49,676 nt of DNA, taken from Pseudomonas sp. RIT623 (lineage in GTDB: Bacteria; Pseudomonadota; Gammaproteobacteria; Pseudomonadales; Pseudomonadaceae). Shown here piece by piece: positions 12,001 through 18,849 of the stretch; within the stretch, counting starts at the first letter, position 1, and every line of letters begins with the position of its first letter. Position numbers and translations under genes: made by a program. The notes beneath the pieces are model-generated. The model worked only from the letters and a program-made list of their open reading frames with translations, ran no database searches and was not told the origin of the DNA. The stretch lies in NCBI RefSeq assembly GCF_004519305.1, contig NZ_SOZA01000037.1, positions 1 through 49,676 on the forward strand, written 5' to 3'.

Positions 12001-15000
12001 GGCTACCTGGGCTTGCCTGAGCTGGACGCCGAGCGTTTCGCCGACAGTCCGTTCGTGGTGGGCGAACGCATATACCGCAGCGGCGACCTGGTGCGCCGCC
12101 GCGCCGATGGCGAACTGGAGTTCCTCGGCCGCAACGACTTCCAGGTCAAGCTGCACGGCCTGCGCATCGAGCTGGGCGAGATCGAGGCCTGCCTGGCGCG
12201 CCACGGCGCGGTGCGCGAGGTGGCGGTGCTGCTGCGCGGCGAGCGCCTGGTGGCCTGGCTGACCCTGCGTGAAGGGGCCAGCGCGCCGGGAATCGAGGCG
12301 CTGCGCAAGCACGCCTTGGCGCAACTGCCGGACTACATGGTGCCGGCGGCCTATGTGACGTTGCCGGCCATGCCGTTGAGCGCCAACGGCAAGCTCGACC
12401 GCCAGGCGTTGCCGGAGCCGGGCGCCGAGGCGGTACTCAGCCGTGGCTACGAGGCGCCGCAGGGCGCGGCCGAGATCCAGCTGGCGGCGCTGTGGGCCGA
12501 GCTGCTCAAGGTGCCGAGGGTAGGGCGCCACGACCACTTCTTCGAACTCGGTGGCCACTCGCTGCTGGCGGTGACCCTGATCGCCCGCCTGCGTGCCCAA
12601 GGGCTGCAGGCGGATATCCGCGTGCTGTTCGCCGAACCGACCCTGGCCGCCCTGGCCGCGACCCTTGGCCATGATGCCGGGCCGCAGGTGCCGGCCAACC
12701 GCATCGGCATCGATTGCCAGCACATCACCCCCGAGCTGTTGCCGCTGGTGCAATTGCCGCAAGCCGCCATCGACGGCATCGTCACCCAGGTACCTGGTGG
12801 CGCCGCCAATATCCAGGACATCTACCCGTTGGGGCCGCTGCAAGCGGGCATCCTCTACCACCACCTGGCCAGCGAGGGCGACGACCCGTACCTGTTGCAG
12901 GCGCGTTTTGCCGTGGCCGACCGTGGACGCTTGCTGGCCCTGCACCAGGCGCTGGAGCAGGTGATCGCCCGCCACGACATCCTGCGCAGCGCGCTGGCCT
13001 GGGAGGGCCTGGCGCAGCCGCTGCAGGTGGTCTGGCGCCAAGCGCCGTTGCCGTTGCTGGAGGTTGCGGATGACGAGAACCCGGTCTTGCGCCTGGACCT
13101 CACCCGCGCGCCGCTGCTGCGCCTGCAATACAGCCAGCACCGGCAAACCGGGGCGATCACCGCGACCTTGCTGTTCCACCACCTGGTGATGGACCACGTC
13201 GCCCAGGATGTGCTACGCGCCGAACTGCAAGCCTGCCTGCTGGGCCAGCAGCACCAGCTGCCGGCGCCGGTGCCGTACCGCAACTACATCGCCCAGGTGC
13301 TGCAAGGCGCGGGCGAGGCGCAGCACGAGGCGTTCTTCCGCGAACAGCTGGGTGACATCGACGAGCCGACCTTGCCCTACGGCGCCCAGGCGCAGCCGCA
13401 CCCGGACGGCGTGGCCGAGGCGCAGCACTGGCTGCCGGCCGACATGGCCCTGCGGGTTCGCGAACAGGCGCGCCTGCTGGGCGTGGGCGCCGCCAGCCTG
13501 ATGCACCTGGCCTGGGGCCTGGTGCTGGGGCAATTGTCGGGGCGCGCCAGCGTGGTGTTCGGCACCGTGCTGCTGGGGCGCCTGCACGGCGGCGAGGGCA
13601 TCGAACGGGCGCTGGGGGTGTTCATTAACACCTTGCCGCTGCGCCTGGACGTTGGCCTGCTGCCGGTGCGCGAAGCGCTGCTCGACACCCACCGGCGGCT
13701 GACCGGCCTGCTGGTGCATGAGCACGCCCAGCTAGCCCTGGCCCAGCGTTGCAGCGCGCTGCCAGCAGGGGCGCCGCTGTTCAGTGCCTTGCTCAACTAC
13801 CGCCACAGCGCCAGCGCGCTGGCAGGCGACGCGGCGGCGGAGCAGGCCTGGGCCGGCATCGAGCTGCTGCACGCCGAGGAACGCAGCAACTACCCGCTGG
13901 CGCTGAGCATCGATGACCTGGGCGAGGCATTCAGCCTGAGCGCCCAGTGCGCGCCAGGTGTCGATGCGCGGCGCCTGTGCGGCTATTTCGAGCAGGCCCT
14001 GGCAGGGCTGCTCGAGGCGCTGGAGCACGATCCGGAGCAGGGCATGGAGCGTATCAGCATCGTTGCCGCCGAAGAGCGTCGGCGCCTGGTCGGCGACTAC
14101 AACGCCACCGCCCGCGACTACCCGCGCGAGGCGCCGGTGCAACAGCTGTTCGAACAGCGCGTGGCCCGTCACCCGCTGGCCCTGGCCGCGGTGCACGATG
14201 AGCGCCAGCTGACCTATGGCGAACTCAACGAGCAGGCCAACCGCCTGGCCCACTGGCTGATTGGCGAGGGGCTCAAGCCCGGCGAGCATGTGGCAATCCT
14301 GCTGCCACGCTCGTTGACGCTGCTGGTGGCGCAACTGGCGGTGCTCAAGTGCGCCGCGATCTATGTGCCGCTGGACAGCAACGCCCCAGCCGAGCGCCAG
14401 GCGTTCATGGCCCAGGACTGCCAGGCCGTGGCGCTGCTGACCCTCGCCAGCATGGCCGGTGATTGCGCGGTGCGGCGCATCGACCTCGACTGCCTGGCGC
14501 TGGACGACCAGCCGGGGCACAACCCGGGCCTGGTCGTGGACGCCGGCGCGGTGGCCTATGTGATGTACACCTCCGGCTCCACCGGCACGCCGAAAGGGGT
14601 GCGCGTGGCCCACCGCGGCATTGCCCGGCTGGTGCTGAACAACGGCTACGCCGACTTCAACGCCGAGGATCGCCTGGCCTTTGTCGCCAACCCGGCGTTC
14701 GACGCCGCCACCATGGATGTCTGGGGCGCGTTGCTCAACGGCGGGCAGGTGTTGGTGATCGACCAGCAGACCCTGCTGGAGCCCGCGCGGTTCGGCGCGG
14801 CGCTGCGCGATGGCGGCGCCAGCGTGCTGTTTGTCACCACGGCGCTGTTCAACCAGTACGTGCAGCTGATTCCCGAGGCCCTGGCCGGGCTGCGCATCCT
14901 GCTATGCGGCGGCGAGCGTGGCGATCCGGGGGCGTTTCGTGCCTTGCTGGCGCAGGCGCCTGGCCTGCGCCTGGTGCATTGCTACGGCCCTACCGAGACC

Positions 15001-17589
15001 ACCACCTACGCAACCACTCACGCGGTCACCACGGTGGCGCCGGGCGCTGAGCATGTGCCGATCGGCCGCCCCATCGGCAACACCACGGCGTATGTGCTCG
15101 ACCTGCAGGGAAGGGTGGTGCCCGAGGGCGTCACCGGCGAGCTGTACATCGGCGGCGACGGCGTGGCGCTGGGCTACCTGAACCGCCCACAACTGAGCGC
15201 CGAACGCTTTGTCGACGACCCCTTCGCCGAGCATGCCGGCGCGCGCCTATACCGGACCGGCGACCTGGCCCGCTGGCGCGCCGATGGCCTGCTGGAGTGC
15301 CTGGGCCGCAGTGACGACCAGGTCAAAATTCGGGGCTTCCGTATCGAGCTGGGCGAGATCGAGCAGCAACTGGCGCAGTGCCCGGGGCTGGACGAGGTGG
15401 TGGTAATGGCCCTGCGTCTGGAGCAGGGGCCGCTGCGCCTGGTGGCCTGGTTCACCCGCCACGACCCGGCCCTGGACGGCCCGGCGCTGCGTGCCTTCCT
15501 GCGCGAGCGCCTGCCCGAGTACATGCTGCCGGCGGCGTTCGTCGCCTTGCCGGCGCTGCCGTTGACCAACAACGGCAAGGTCGACCGCAAGGCCCTGCCG
15601 CTGCCCGGTGCGCAGGACCTGGCGGTGGCCGCCTTCGAGGCACCGCAGGGCGAGCGGGAGCTGGCCCTGGCCGCGCTGTGGGCGCAGGTGCTGGAGGTCG
15701 AGCGGGTCGGGCGCCATGACAGCTTCTTCGAGCTGGGCGGGCATTCGCTGCTGGCGATCCGCCTGGTCAGCGCCATGGATCACGCGGGGCTGCCTACCAC
15801 CCTGGCGGAGCTGTTCCAGTACCCCAGCGTGGCTGCCTTGGCCGAGCGCCTGGGCCAGCGCGAGGCGCCGGAGCATGACGATACCCTGGTCACGGTGCGC
15901 GCCACGGGCAGCCAACCGCCGTTGTTCCTGATCCACGAGTTCAGTGGCCTGGATCTGTACTTCCCGGTGCTGGGCCGGCACATCCCGGGAGACTTCCCGA
16001 TCTACGGCCTGCCGGGCGTGCCCTTGGGCCAACCGCAACTGGACACCTTGGAGTGCCTGGCGGCGCGCCTGGTACAGCGCTTGCGCGCAGTGCAGCCACA
16101 TGGCCCATACCGCCTGGCGGGTTGGTCGTTTGGTGGCGTGCTGGCCTACGAGGTGGCCGCCCAGTTGCTGGGGGCCGACCAGGCGGTGGCCTTCGTCGGC
16201 CTGATCGACACCTATGTGCCGCGCCTGAGCGACCAGGGCAAGGCGCGCTGGCACGGCCCGCACCTGGCCGAGGCGCAATTGCTGCTGCACTGCCGCGAGC
16301 ACTGGCGCGCCCAGGGCGCGGCGGGGGCCACGCAGTTGGCCGAGGTCGAGGCGCTGGAGCCGGGGGCGCTGGCCTTCGACGCCTTGCTCGGCCATTGCCG
16401 GGCGCGCCAATTGCTGGTGCCGGGCCTGGCCCCGGCCAGCGACGCGCAACTGCGGCACTTCTTCGCCCGGCATGTCGCCCACGGCCATGCCCTGGCTCAT
16501 TACCACCTGGCGCCGTTGCCGGTGCCGCTGCACTTGTTCCAGGCCGAACTGCGCACCGGCGCCATTGCCTGCGACAGCCCGACCCTGGGCTGGGCCGAGG
16601 CGCTGCCGGGGCAAGTGTTGCAGTGCCACGGCGTGCCGGGCGATCACCAGAGCATGGTGCAGGAACCCCATGTCGCGGTGCTTGGCCAGGCCATCGCCGA
16701 CGCCATCGCCGCGACACAGGCCGCGCTTTTGCCGGCGCATCAGCCGTTGCTGGCGATCCAGAGCGGCAGCCCGGGGCATGTTCCGGTGTTCTGCGTGCCG
16801 GGCGCCGGCGACAGCGTCACCAGCTTCATCGGCCTGGCCGAGGCGCTGGGCCCGGATTGGCCGGTACTGGGTTTGCAGGCCCGCGGCCTGGCCGCCGGCG
16901 AGGTGCCGCACAGCCAGGTGGAGGCGGCCGCCGAGTGCCATCTGCAAGCCATCGAGGCGTTCCACCCCGAAGGGCCATTGAACCTGGTCGGGCATTCGTT
17001 CGGCGGCTGGGTCGCCCATGCCCTGGCCCTGCGCCTGCAGGCCAAGGGGCGCGAGGTACGTTCGCTGACCCTGATCGACAGCGAGGCGCCGGGTGGCGGT
17101 GGCAGTTGCGGCAAGCCGCACACCTTCACCGCGGCCCTGCAGCGGCTGGTGGAGTCGTTGCAGCTGTCCACCGGCAAGTCGCTGGGTATCGACGCCGAGG
17201 CGTTCGCCGAGGCCGATGACCAGACGCAGTTGACGCAGTTGCATGCGGCGATGGTGCGCATCGGCCTGATGCCGGCGCGCTCCACGCCGCAGGCGCTGGC
17301 CGGGGTTACCCGCACCTTCGCCACGGCGCTGCGCACGGTGTATCGGCCAGTGGCGGGTTTCAACGGCCTGGCGCGCCTGGTGCTGGTGGCCGACCCAACC
17401 CTGGACAGCACCGGCAACCAGCGCGAGCAGGTGGCGATGCAGGAGGGCTGGCGGCAGCTGATGCCGCAACTGGAGGTCTGGCAGGGGCCGGGCAATCACT
17501 TCAGCATCCTCAAGGTGCCGGATGTGTTCAGCCTGGCGGCCTGGTGGCATGACGGCCAGGCCCTTGCCGCCAAGGCGGGATTGACCTGA
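3043..17589 (+). CDS. xtlC: Non-ribosomal peptide synthetase XtlC, four modules with tandem thioesterases
   Basis: A 4848-residue terminal NRPS. Residues 1-58 resemble a TubC-type docking domain. Modules: C 112-520 (dual E/C type, HHLAMDH 231), A (YTSGSTG 697), T (Ser1083); C 1139-1560 (LCL type, HHIAADG 1265), A (1739), T (Ser2123); C 2179-2600 (LCL, HHIVADG 2307), A (2782), T (Ser3173); C 3259-3670 (dual E/C, HHLVMDH 3379), A (3842), T (Ser4235). Two thioesterases follow: S4362/D4389/H4535 (GWSFGG) and S4652/D4679/H4819 (GHSFGG). My reading of the A-domain codes is DAWFLGNVV (Leu), DAWFLGNVV (Leu), DAWQVGVVD (Gln/Glu) and DAMFLGCTY (Ile, possibly Val). With the preceding Gln module this gives Gln-Leu-Leu-Gln-Ile, the xantholysin C-terminus. 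Start is GTG at 3043 in a GTGA overlap with xtlB, with GGAG 8 nt upstream. The product is a cyclic lipopeptide surfactant/antimicrobial. Confidence 0.92.
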   Translation: MSINQLLATLAAHDVQLALKDGQLAVQGNRQALSDANLVAQLREHKPALLALLASGEYVASRQGAVLVPDNRIPADCTRITPELLSLVELDQASLDRLVTAVPGGAANVQDIYPLLPLQQGMLFHHASAGEHDPYVMQARFVFADDTRVQAFAEALQGVIDRHDILRTSVHWKEVETPLQVVWRQARLRVIQLAPGQAPESGFDLAQAPLIRLQCQAPDSAGRIGATLQFHHLAMDHSALEVVRHEMLAYLLGDTARLGRPVPFRNHVAQALLGVGEAEHEAFFRDMLGIIDVPTLAYGLADVQGDGAALNEHALDLDLALCQALRGQARAQGVSVASLFHLAWARVLGGLTGLGQVVFGTVLMGRLLGAEATERALGIFINTLPLRVDLDGDDLGAAIKATHQRLSSLMRHEHAPLALAQRCSGVAAPTPLFNALLNYRHSAPSGAEEVRRAGWAGIEIVHAAEATNYPLTLSVDDFGEAFRLTLLASPEVPAQRVCAYLEQTLRSLLAALAQGRAVEVRALPMLPANERDELLEGFNQAPGGAITPGTLHARIEVMAQAHPQANAATCQGLALSYAELNGRANALAHQLIELGVRPDDRVAVLARRGLDTLVGLLAVLKAGAGYVPVDPAHPDERVHYLLADSAPVAVLTQHGLRQRLGQIDVPVLALDQPDWPARLDNPRVAGLNAEHLAYVIYTSGSTGQPKGVMVEHRTLNNLVDWHCRAFDLCLGRHTSSLAGFGFDAMAWEVWPALASGAVLHLAPPGEGHEDLDAMLAWWREQPLDVSFLPTPVAEYAFSHQLGHPTLRTLLIGGDRLRQFNRTQTFAVVNNYGPTETTVVASSGVIAAEGALHIGRPVDNARLYVLDANLQPLPLGVPGELYIGGAGVARGYLNRPELTAERFLDDPFDAGVGARMYRTGDLVRWLADGTLDYLGRNDDQVKIRGVRIELGEIESRLASLPGINEAVVLAREDQPGQPRLVAYFTPQAGIEAPQPQRLRAQLLVHLPDYMVPVAFVGLVALPLTANGKLDRRALPAPERSALFEQAYVAPEGELETALAGLWAELLQVERVGRHDHFFALGGHSLLAMRMVSQVRLRLGVELALAELFANAELAAVAQVLAGAGRSTLPAIVPVARDQALPLSFAQQRLWFLAQLEGGNQAYNVPLALGLRGELDVDALERALLCIVARHETLRSRFVPRGDSAEVELLGTPQAGWLRRQALAADALVAWLQDEAVAPFDLVAGPPVRANLLQLGEQQHVLVLTVHHIAADGWSLGVLTGELGALYPALRAGHADPLPALAIQYGDYAVWQRRWLAGEQLQRQADYWREALDGAPTLLSLPCDRPRPARQDFSGASLALRLDERLGAGLRTLAQRHQATLYMVLLGAWATTLARLAGQPEVVVGCPVAGRGSAELEPLVGLFVNTLAVRVDTNAAPSTEALLGQVKARLLQAQAHQDLPFEQVVEIVRPARSLAHTPLFQTTLNWQAGAAAALSLEGVQLEAVAQTNQVAKFDLSLSLGEQGEALVGSLEYATALFDEARVQRIAGYFQTLLQTMVANDQQALAEVALVGEAERQRLLHGFNNSRRLLPQGQTVHGLIETQAARAAQAVAAVVDGQSLSYGELNVRANALAHHLIAQGVRPDQRVAVVARRGLDTLVALLAVLKAGAGYVPVDPAHPDERLRYLLADSTPTLVLAQQALCERLQGVSVPLLALDRPDWPARTDNPSVAGLGVNQLAYVIYTSGSTGEPKGVMVEHQSLANLVHWHCKAFELGGGDHTASVAGFGFDAMAWEVWPALCAGAVLHLPPATLGNEQLDALLAWWLEQPLKVAFLPTPVAEYAFAQGLRHPTLRTLLIGGDRLRQFHGDPGCVVVNNYGPTEATVVASSGLVLPGGALDIGRPIANARLYLLDEARQLVPMGSTGELYVGGAGVARGYLHRPELTAERFLDDPFSEVPGARMYRTGDLARWNADGTLDYQGRNDDQVKIRGLRIELGEIEAQLLRLPGIDEALVLAGEEVPGQPRLLAWFIAQGQVASAAELRASLARHLPAYMLPAALVRLDSWPLTANGKVDRRALPLPEREALASQAHEAPEGALENALAELWAELLQVDRVGRHDRFFELGGHSLLAMRMVGQLRQRLGLELGLGQLFADDRLLVVAAALQGAASATLPAIEAAPRGQSQPLSFAQQRLWFLAQMDDASAAYHIPLGLELRGPLDRPALERALARIVERHESLRSHFAQEGAAARVRVAPGNGGFSLSWHDLRGQGQALAGLLREEALLPFDLAHQLPIRGRLLCLDSERHALLLTLHHIVADGWSMGVFTQELAALYQAFSTGLADPLPALAIQYADYAIWQRRWLSGDELQRQGEYWRQALAGAPLLLTLPSDRPRPTRQDYQGERVEVRLDRRLSTDLKDLCQRHAITPFMLFGAAWAVLLARLSGQAEVVIGTPVANRRHAEVEGLIGLFVNSLALRIDTAGSPDVAALLARVKACVSQAQDHQDIPFEQVVELLQPPRSLAHTPLYQVSLAWNGAPGEALRLGELQLAPLGTPQAIAKFDLTLSLGETADGFAGALEYATALFDRATIERHVGYLEQLLWAFAGSDQAVPARVELLSASERRQELVSCNASELVGGLQQPLQALFEAQVVRAPQAIAVQAEDGQLSYQQLNEAANRLAHELIARGVRPDSRVAVCLARGPQLLVGLLAVLKAGGAYVPLDPGYPDERLAYMLADSAPLALLVDASSRGRFAASLLPRLDLDQPSWATRPPHNPQVKGLGARQLAYVIYTSGSTGTPKGVMVEHRSLCNLVHWSSRLIAPSAEGALLHKTPVSFDASVWELFWPLCAGLRLVLARPDGQRDPVYLAEVIQRRRVGVVQFVPALLQQFLALEASAACDSLSDIVCGGGELTSALLQQLRARLPKARLHNVYGPTETTVDCSVWTLEPSQPLPAGAPPIGRPIANTRLYVLDGQGLPVPRGVVGELYIAGVGVARGYLGLPELDAERFADSPFVVGERIYRSGDLVRRRADGELEFLGRNDFQVKLHGLRIELGEIEACLARHGAVREVAVLLRGERLVAWLTLREGASAPGIEALRKHALAQLPDYMVPAAYVTLPAMPLSANGKLDRQALPEPGAEAVLSRGYEAPQGAAEIQLAALWAELLKVPRVGRHDHFFELGGHSLLAVTLIARLRAQGLQADIRVLFAEPTLAALAATLGHDAGPQVPANRIGIDCQHITPELLPLVQLPQAAIDGIVTQVPGGAANIQDIYPLGPLQAGILYHHLASEGDDPYLLQARFAVADRGRLLALHQALEQVIARHDILRSALAWEGLAQPLQVVWRQAPLPLLEVADDENPVLRLDLTRAPLLRLQYSQHRQTGAITATLLFHHLVMDHVAQDVLRAELQACLLGQQHQLPAPVPYRNYIAQVLQGAGEAQHEAFFREQLGDIDEPTLPYGAQAQPHPDGVAEAQHWLPADMALRVREQARLLGVGAASLMHLAWGLVLGQLSGRASVVFGTVLLGRLHGGEGIERALGVFINTLPLRLDVGLLPVREALLDTHRRLTGLLVHEHAQLALAQRCSALPAGAPLFSALLNYRHSASALAGDAAAEQAWAGIELLHAEERSNYPLALSIDDLGEAFSLSAQCAPGVDARRLCGYFEQALAGLLEALEHDPEQGMERISIVAAEERRRLVGDYNATARDYPREAPVQQLFEQRVARHPLALAAVHDERQLTYGELNEQANRLAHWLIGEGLKPGEHVAILLPRSLTLLVAQLAVLKCAAIYVPLDSNAPAERQAFMAQDCQAVALLTLASMAGDCAVRRIDLDCLALDDQPGHNPGLVVDAGAVAYVMYTSGSTGTPKGVRVAHRGIARLVLNNGYADFNAEDRLAFVANPAFDAATMDVWGALLNGGQVLVIDQQTLLEPARFGAALRDGGASVLFVTTALFNQYVQLIPEALAGLRILLCGGERGDPGAFRALLAQAPGLRLVHCYGPTETTTYATTHAVTTVAPGAEHVPIGRPIGNTTAYVLDLQGRVVPEGVTGELYIGGDGVALGYLNRPQLSAERFVDDPFAEHAGARLYRTGDLARWRADGLLECLGRSDDQVKIRGFRIELGEIEQQLAQCPGLDEVVVMALRLEQGPLRLVAWFTRHDPALDGPALRAFLRERLPEYMLPAAFVALPALPLTNNGKVDRKALPLPGAQDLAVAAFEAPQGERELALAALWAQVLEVERVGRHDSFFELGGHSLLAIRLVSAMDHAGLPTTLAELFQYPSVAALAERLGQREAPEHDDTLVTVRATGSQPPLFLIHEFSGLDLYFPVLGRHIPGDFPIYGLPGVPLGQPQLDTLECLAARLVQRLRAVQPHGPYRLAGWSFGGVLAYEVAAQLLGADQAVAFVGLIDTYVPRLSDQGKARWHGPHLAEAQLLLHCREHWRAQGAAGATQLAEVEALEPGALAFDALLGHCRARQLLVPGLAPASDAQLRHFFARHVAHGHALAHYHLAPLPVPLHLFQAELRTGAIACDSPTLGWAEALPGQVLQCHGVPGDHQSMVQEPHVAVLGQAIADAIAATQAALLPAHQPLLAIQSGSPGHVPVFCVPGAGDSVTSFIGLAEALGPDWPVLGLQARGLAAGEVPHSQVEAAAECHLQAIEAFHPEGPLNLVGHSFGGWVAHALALRLQAKGREVRSLTLIDSEAPGGGGSCGKPHTFTAALQRLVESLQLSTGKSLGIDAEAFAEADDQTQLTQLHAAMVRIGLMPARSTPQALAGVTRTFATALRTVYRPVAGFNGLARLVLVADPTLDSTGNQREQVAMQEGWRQLMPQLEVWQGPGNHFSILKVPDVFSLAAWWHDGQALAAKAGLT

Positions 17590-17625
17590 GGTCGGGCGAG
17601 GGCAGGGCCCTCGAGGATGAATGTC

Positions 17626-17670
17626 TGTAGGAGCGGCCTTGTGTCGCGAAAGGGCCGCAACGCGGCCCCC
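17626..17670 (+). repeat. REP element between xtlC and macA
   Basis: A short palindromic Pseudomonas REP-type element beginning GTAGGAGCGGCC and containing TGTCGCGAAAGG followed by a GGGCCGCAACGCGGCCC hairpin. It belongs to the same family as the pair at 29401-29514. It fills much of the 105-bp gap between xtlC and macA and could act as a partial terminator or mRNA stabiliser between lipopeptide synthesis and export genes. Confidence 0.75.
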
Positions 17671-17694
17671 CTCTTCGATCAGTAGTAGGCACTC

Positions 17695-18849
17695 ATGGAA
17701 AACAGCAAGTTTCGCAAGATCACCCTCGGCGCCGCGGCGGCCCTGGTCGCCGGCATCGTGTTGTACGCCGTGCAGGCCCCGGCCAAGGCGCCGCAGTACA
17801 TCACCGCCAGTGTCGAGCGCGGCGATATCGAGAACGCGGTGCTGGCCACCGGTACCCTGGAGGGCATTCGCCAGGTGGACGTCGGCGCCCAGGTGTCCGG
17901 GCAGTTGAAGTCGCTCAAGGTCAAGCTCGGCGACAAGGTCAGCGAAGGCCAGTGGCTGGCCGAGATCGACCCGCTGGTGCCGCGCAACAGCCTGCGCCAG
18001 GCCGAGGTCGACGCCGAGAAGCTGCAGGCCGAACGGCGTTCGGTGCAGGCCAAGCTCAAGCAGGCCAAGCGGGTCTACCAGCGCTACGATGTGCTCCAGG
18101 CCGATGAGTCGATCTCGCGCCAGGACTTCGAGAACGCCGAGTCGGAGTTCGAGGTGCAGCAAGCCAACCTGCGCTCGCTGGATGCGCAGATCAAGAGCGC
18201 CCAGGTGCAGATCGACACGGCCCGGGTCAACCTCGGCTACACTCGCATCGTCGCGCCGATCGACGGCCATGTGGTGGGCATCGTCACCCAGGAAGGCCAG
18301 ACGGTGATTTCCAACCAGCTGGCGCCGGTGATCCTCAAGCTGGCCGACCTCGACACCATGACCATCAAGGCCCAGGTATCCGAGGCCGACGTGATCCATA
18401 TCAGCCCCGGCCAGCAGGTGTACTTCACCATCCTCGGCGACGACCAGCGCTACTACGCCAAACTGCGCGGCACGGAGCCGGCGCCGCAGAACTACCTGGA
18501 GAGCAGCGACAAGAACAGCGGCGCGGCCAAGCAGGCCAGCGCGGTGTTCTACAACGCGCTGTTCGAGGTGCCCAACCCCGAGCATCGGCTGCGTATCTCG
18601 ATGACCGCCCAGGTGCGCATTGTCCTCGACACCGCCCAGGGCGTGCTCACCGTGCCAGTGGCGGCGCTGGGCCCGCGCGACGCCGACGGCAGCTACCCGG
18701 TGCGGGTGCTCGACAGCAAGGGCTTCGCCCAGGTGCGCAAGGTCCAGGCGGGGATCAACAACAACGTCAAGGTGCAGGTCAAGGACGGCCTGGCCGAAGG
18801 CGACCGGGTGGTGATCGGCGAACCGGTGTCGAGCGAGGCGGGGGCATGA
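17695..18849 (+). CDS. macA: MacA-type periplasmic adaptor of a tripartite lipopeptide exporter
   Basis: A 384-residue membrane-fusion (HlyD/RND adaptor-type) protein. It has a short cytoplasmic start, one N-terminal membrane segment (about residues 9-27, rich in Ala/Leu/Val), then a biotinyl-lipoyl half-motif (VGAQVSGQLKSLKVKLGDKV near residue 65), a long helical hairpin (residues 100-180, many Glu/Gln/Lys/Arg heptads), a second lipoyl half (VAPIDGHVVGIVTQEGQ) and a beta-barrel domain. It should link the inner-membrane MacB to an outer-membrane TolC-like channel. MacAB pairs sit beside lipopeptide NRPS genes in many Pseudomonas and export the product; that role here is inferred from position 105 bp after xtlC. 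The stop overlaps the macB start (ATGA), so the two are translationally coupled. No outer-membrane partner is encoded in the window. Confidence 0.9.
   Translation: MENSKFRKITLGAAAALVAGIVLYAVQAPAKAPQYITASVERGDIENAVLATGTLEGIRQVDVGAQVSGQLKSLKVKLGDKVSEGQWLAEIDPLVPRNSLRQAEVDAEKLQAERRSVQAKLKQAKRVYQRYDVLQADESISRQDFENAESEFEVQQANLRSLDAQIKSAQVQIDTARVNLGYTRIVAPIDGHVVGIVTQEGQTVISNQLAPVILKLADLDTMTIKAQVSEADVIHISPGQQVYFTILGDDQRYYAKLRGTEPAPQNYLESSDKNSGAAKQASAVFYNALFEVPNPEHRLRISMTAQVRIVLDTAQGVLTVPVAALGPRDADGSYPVRVLDSKGFAQVRKVQAGINNNVKVQVKDGLAEGDRVVIGEPVSSEAGA

Noticed and set aside
9409..13197. A 1262-residue reading on the minus strand inside xtlC, and similar long antisense readings at 6790-8847 and 1064-2494
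   Set aside because: They are mirror readings of GC-rich NRPS codons, low in complexity (rich in Gln, Arg, His, Ala), with no family motif.
2..17589. Assignment of the NRPS genes to entolysin (etlB/etlC)
   Set aside because: The predicted order Gln-Leu-Leu-Gln-Ile disagrees with Ser-Val-Leu-Ser-Ile at the end of entolysin.
15247..18585. A 1112-residue minus-strand reading spanning the end of xtlC and macA
   Set aside because: It crosses two real + strand genes and a REP element, and has no recognisable domain.
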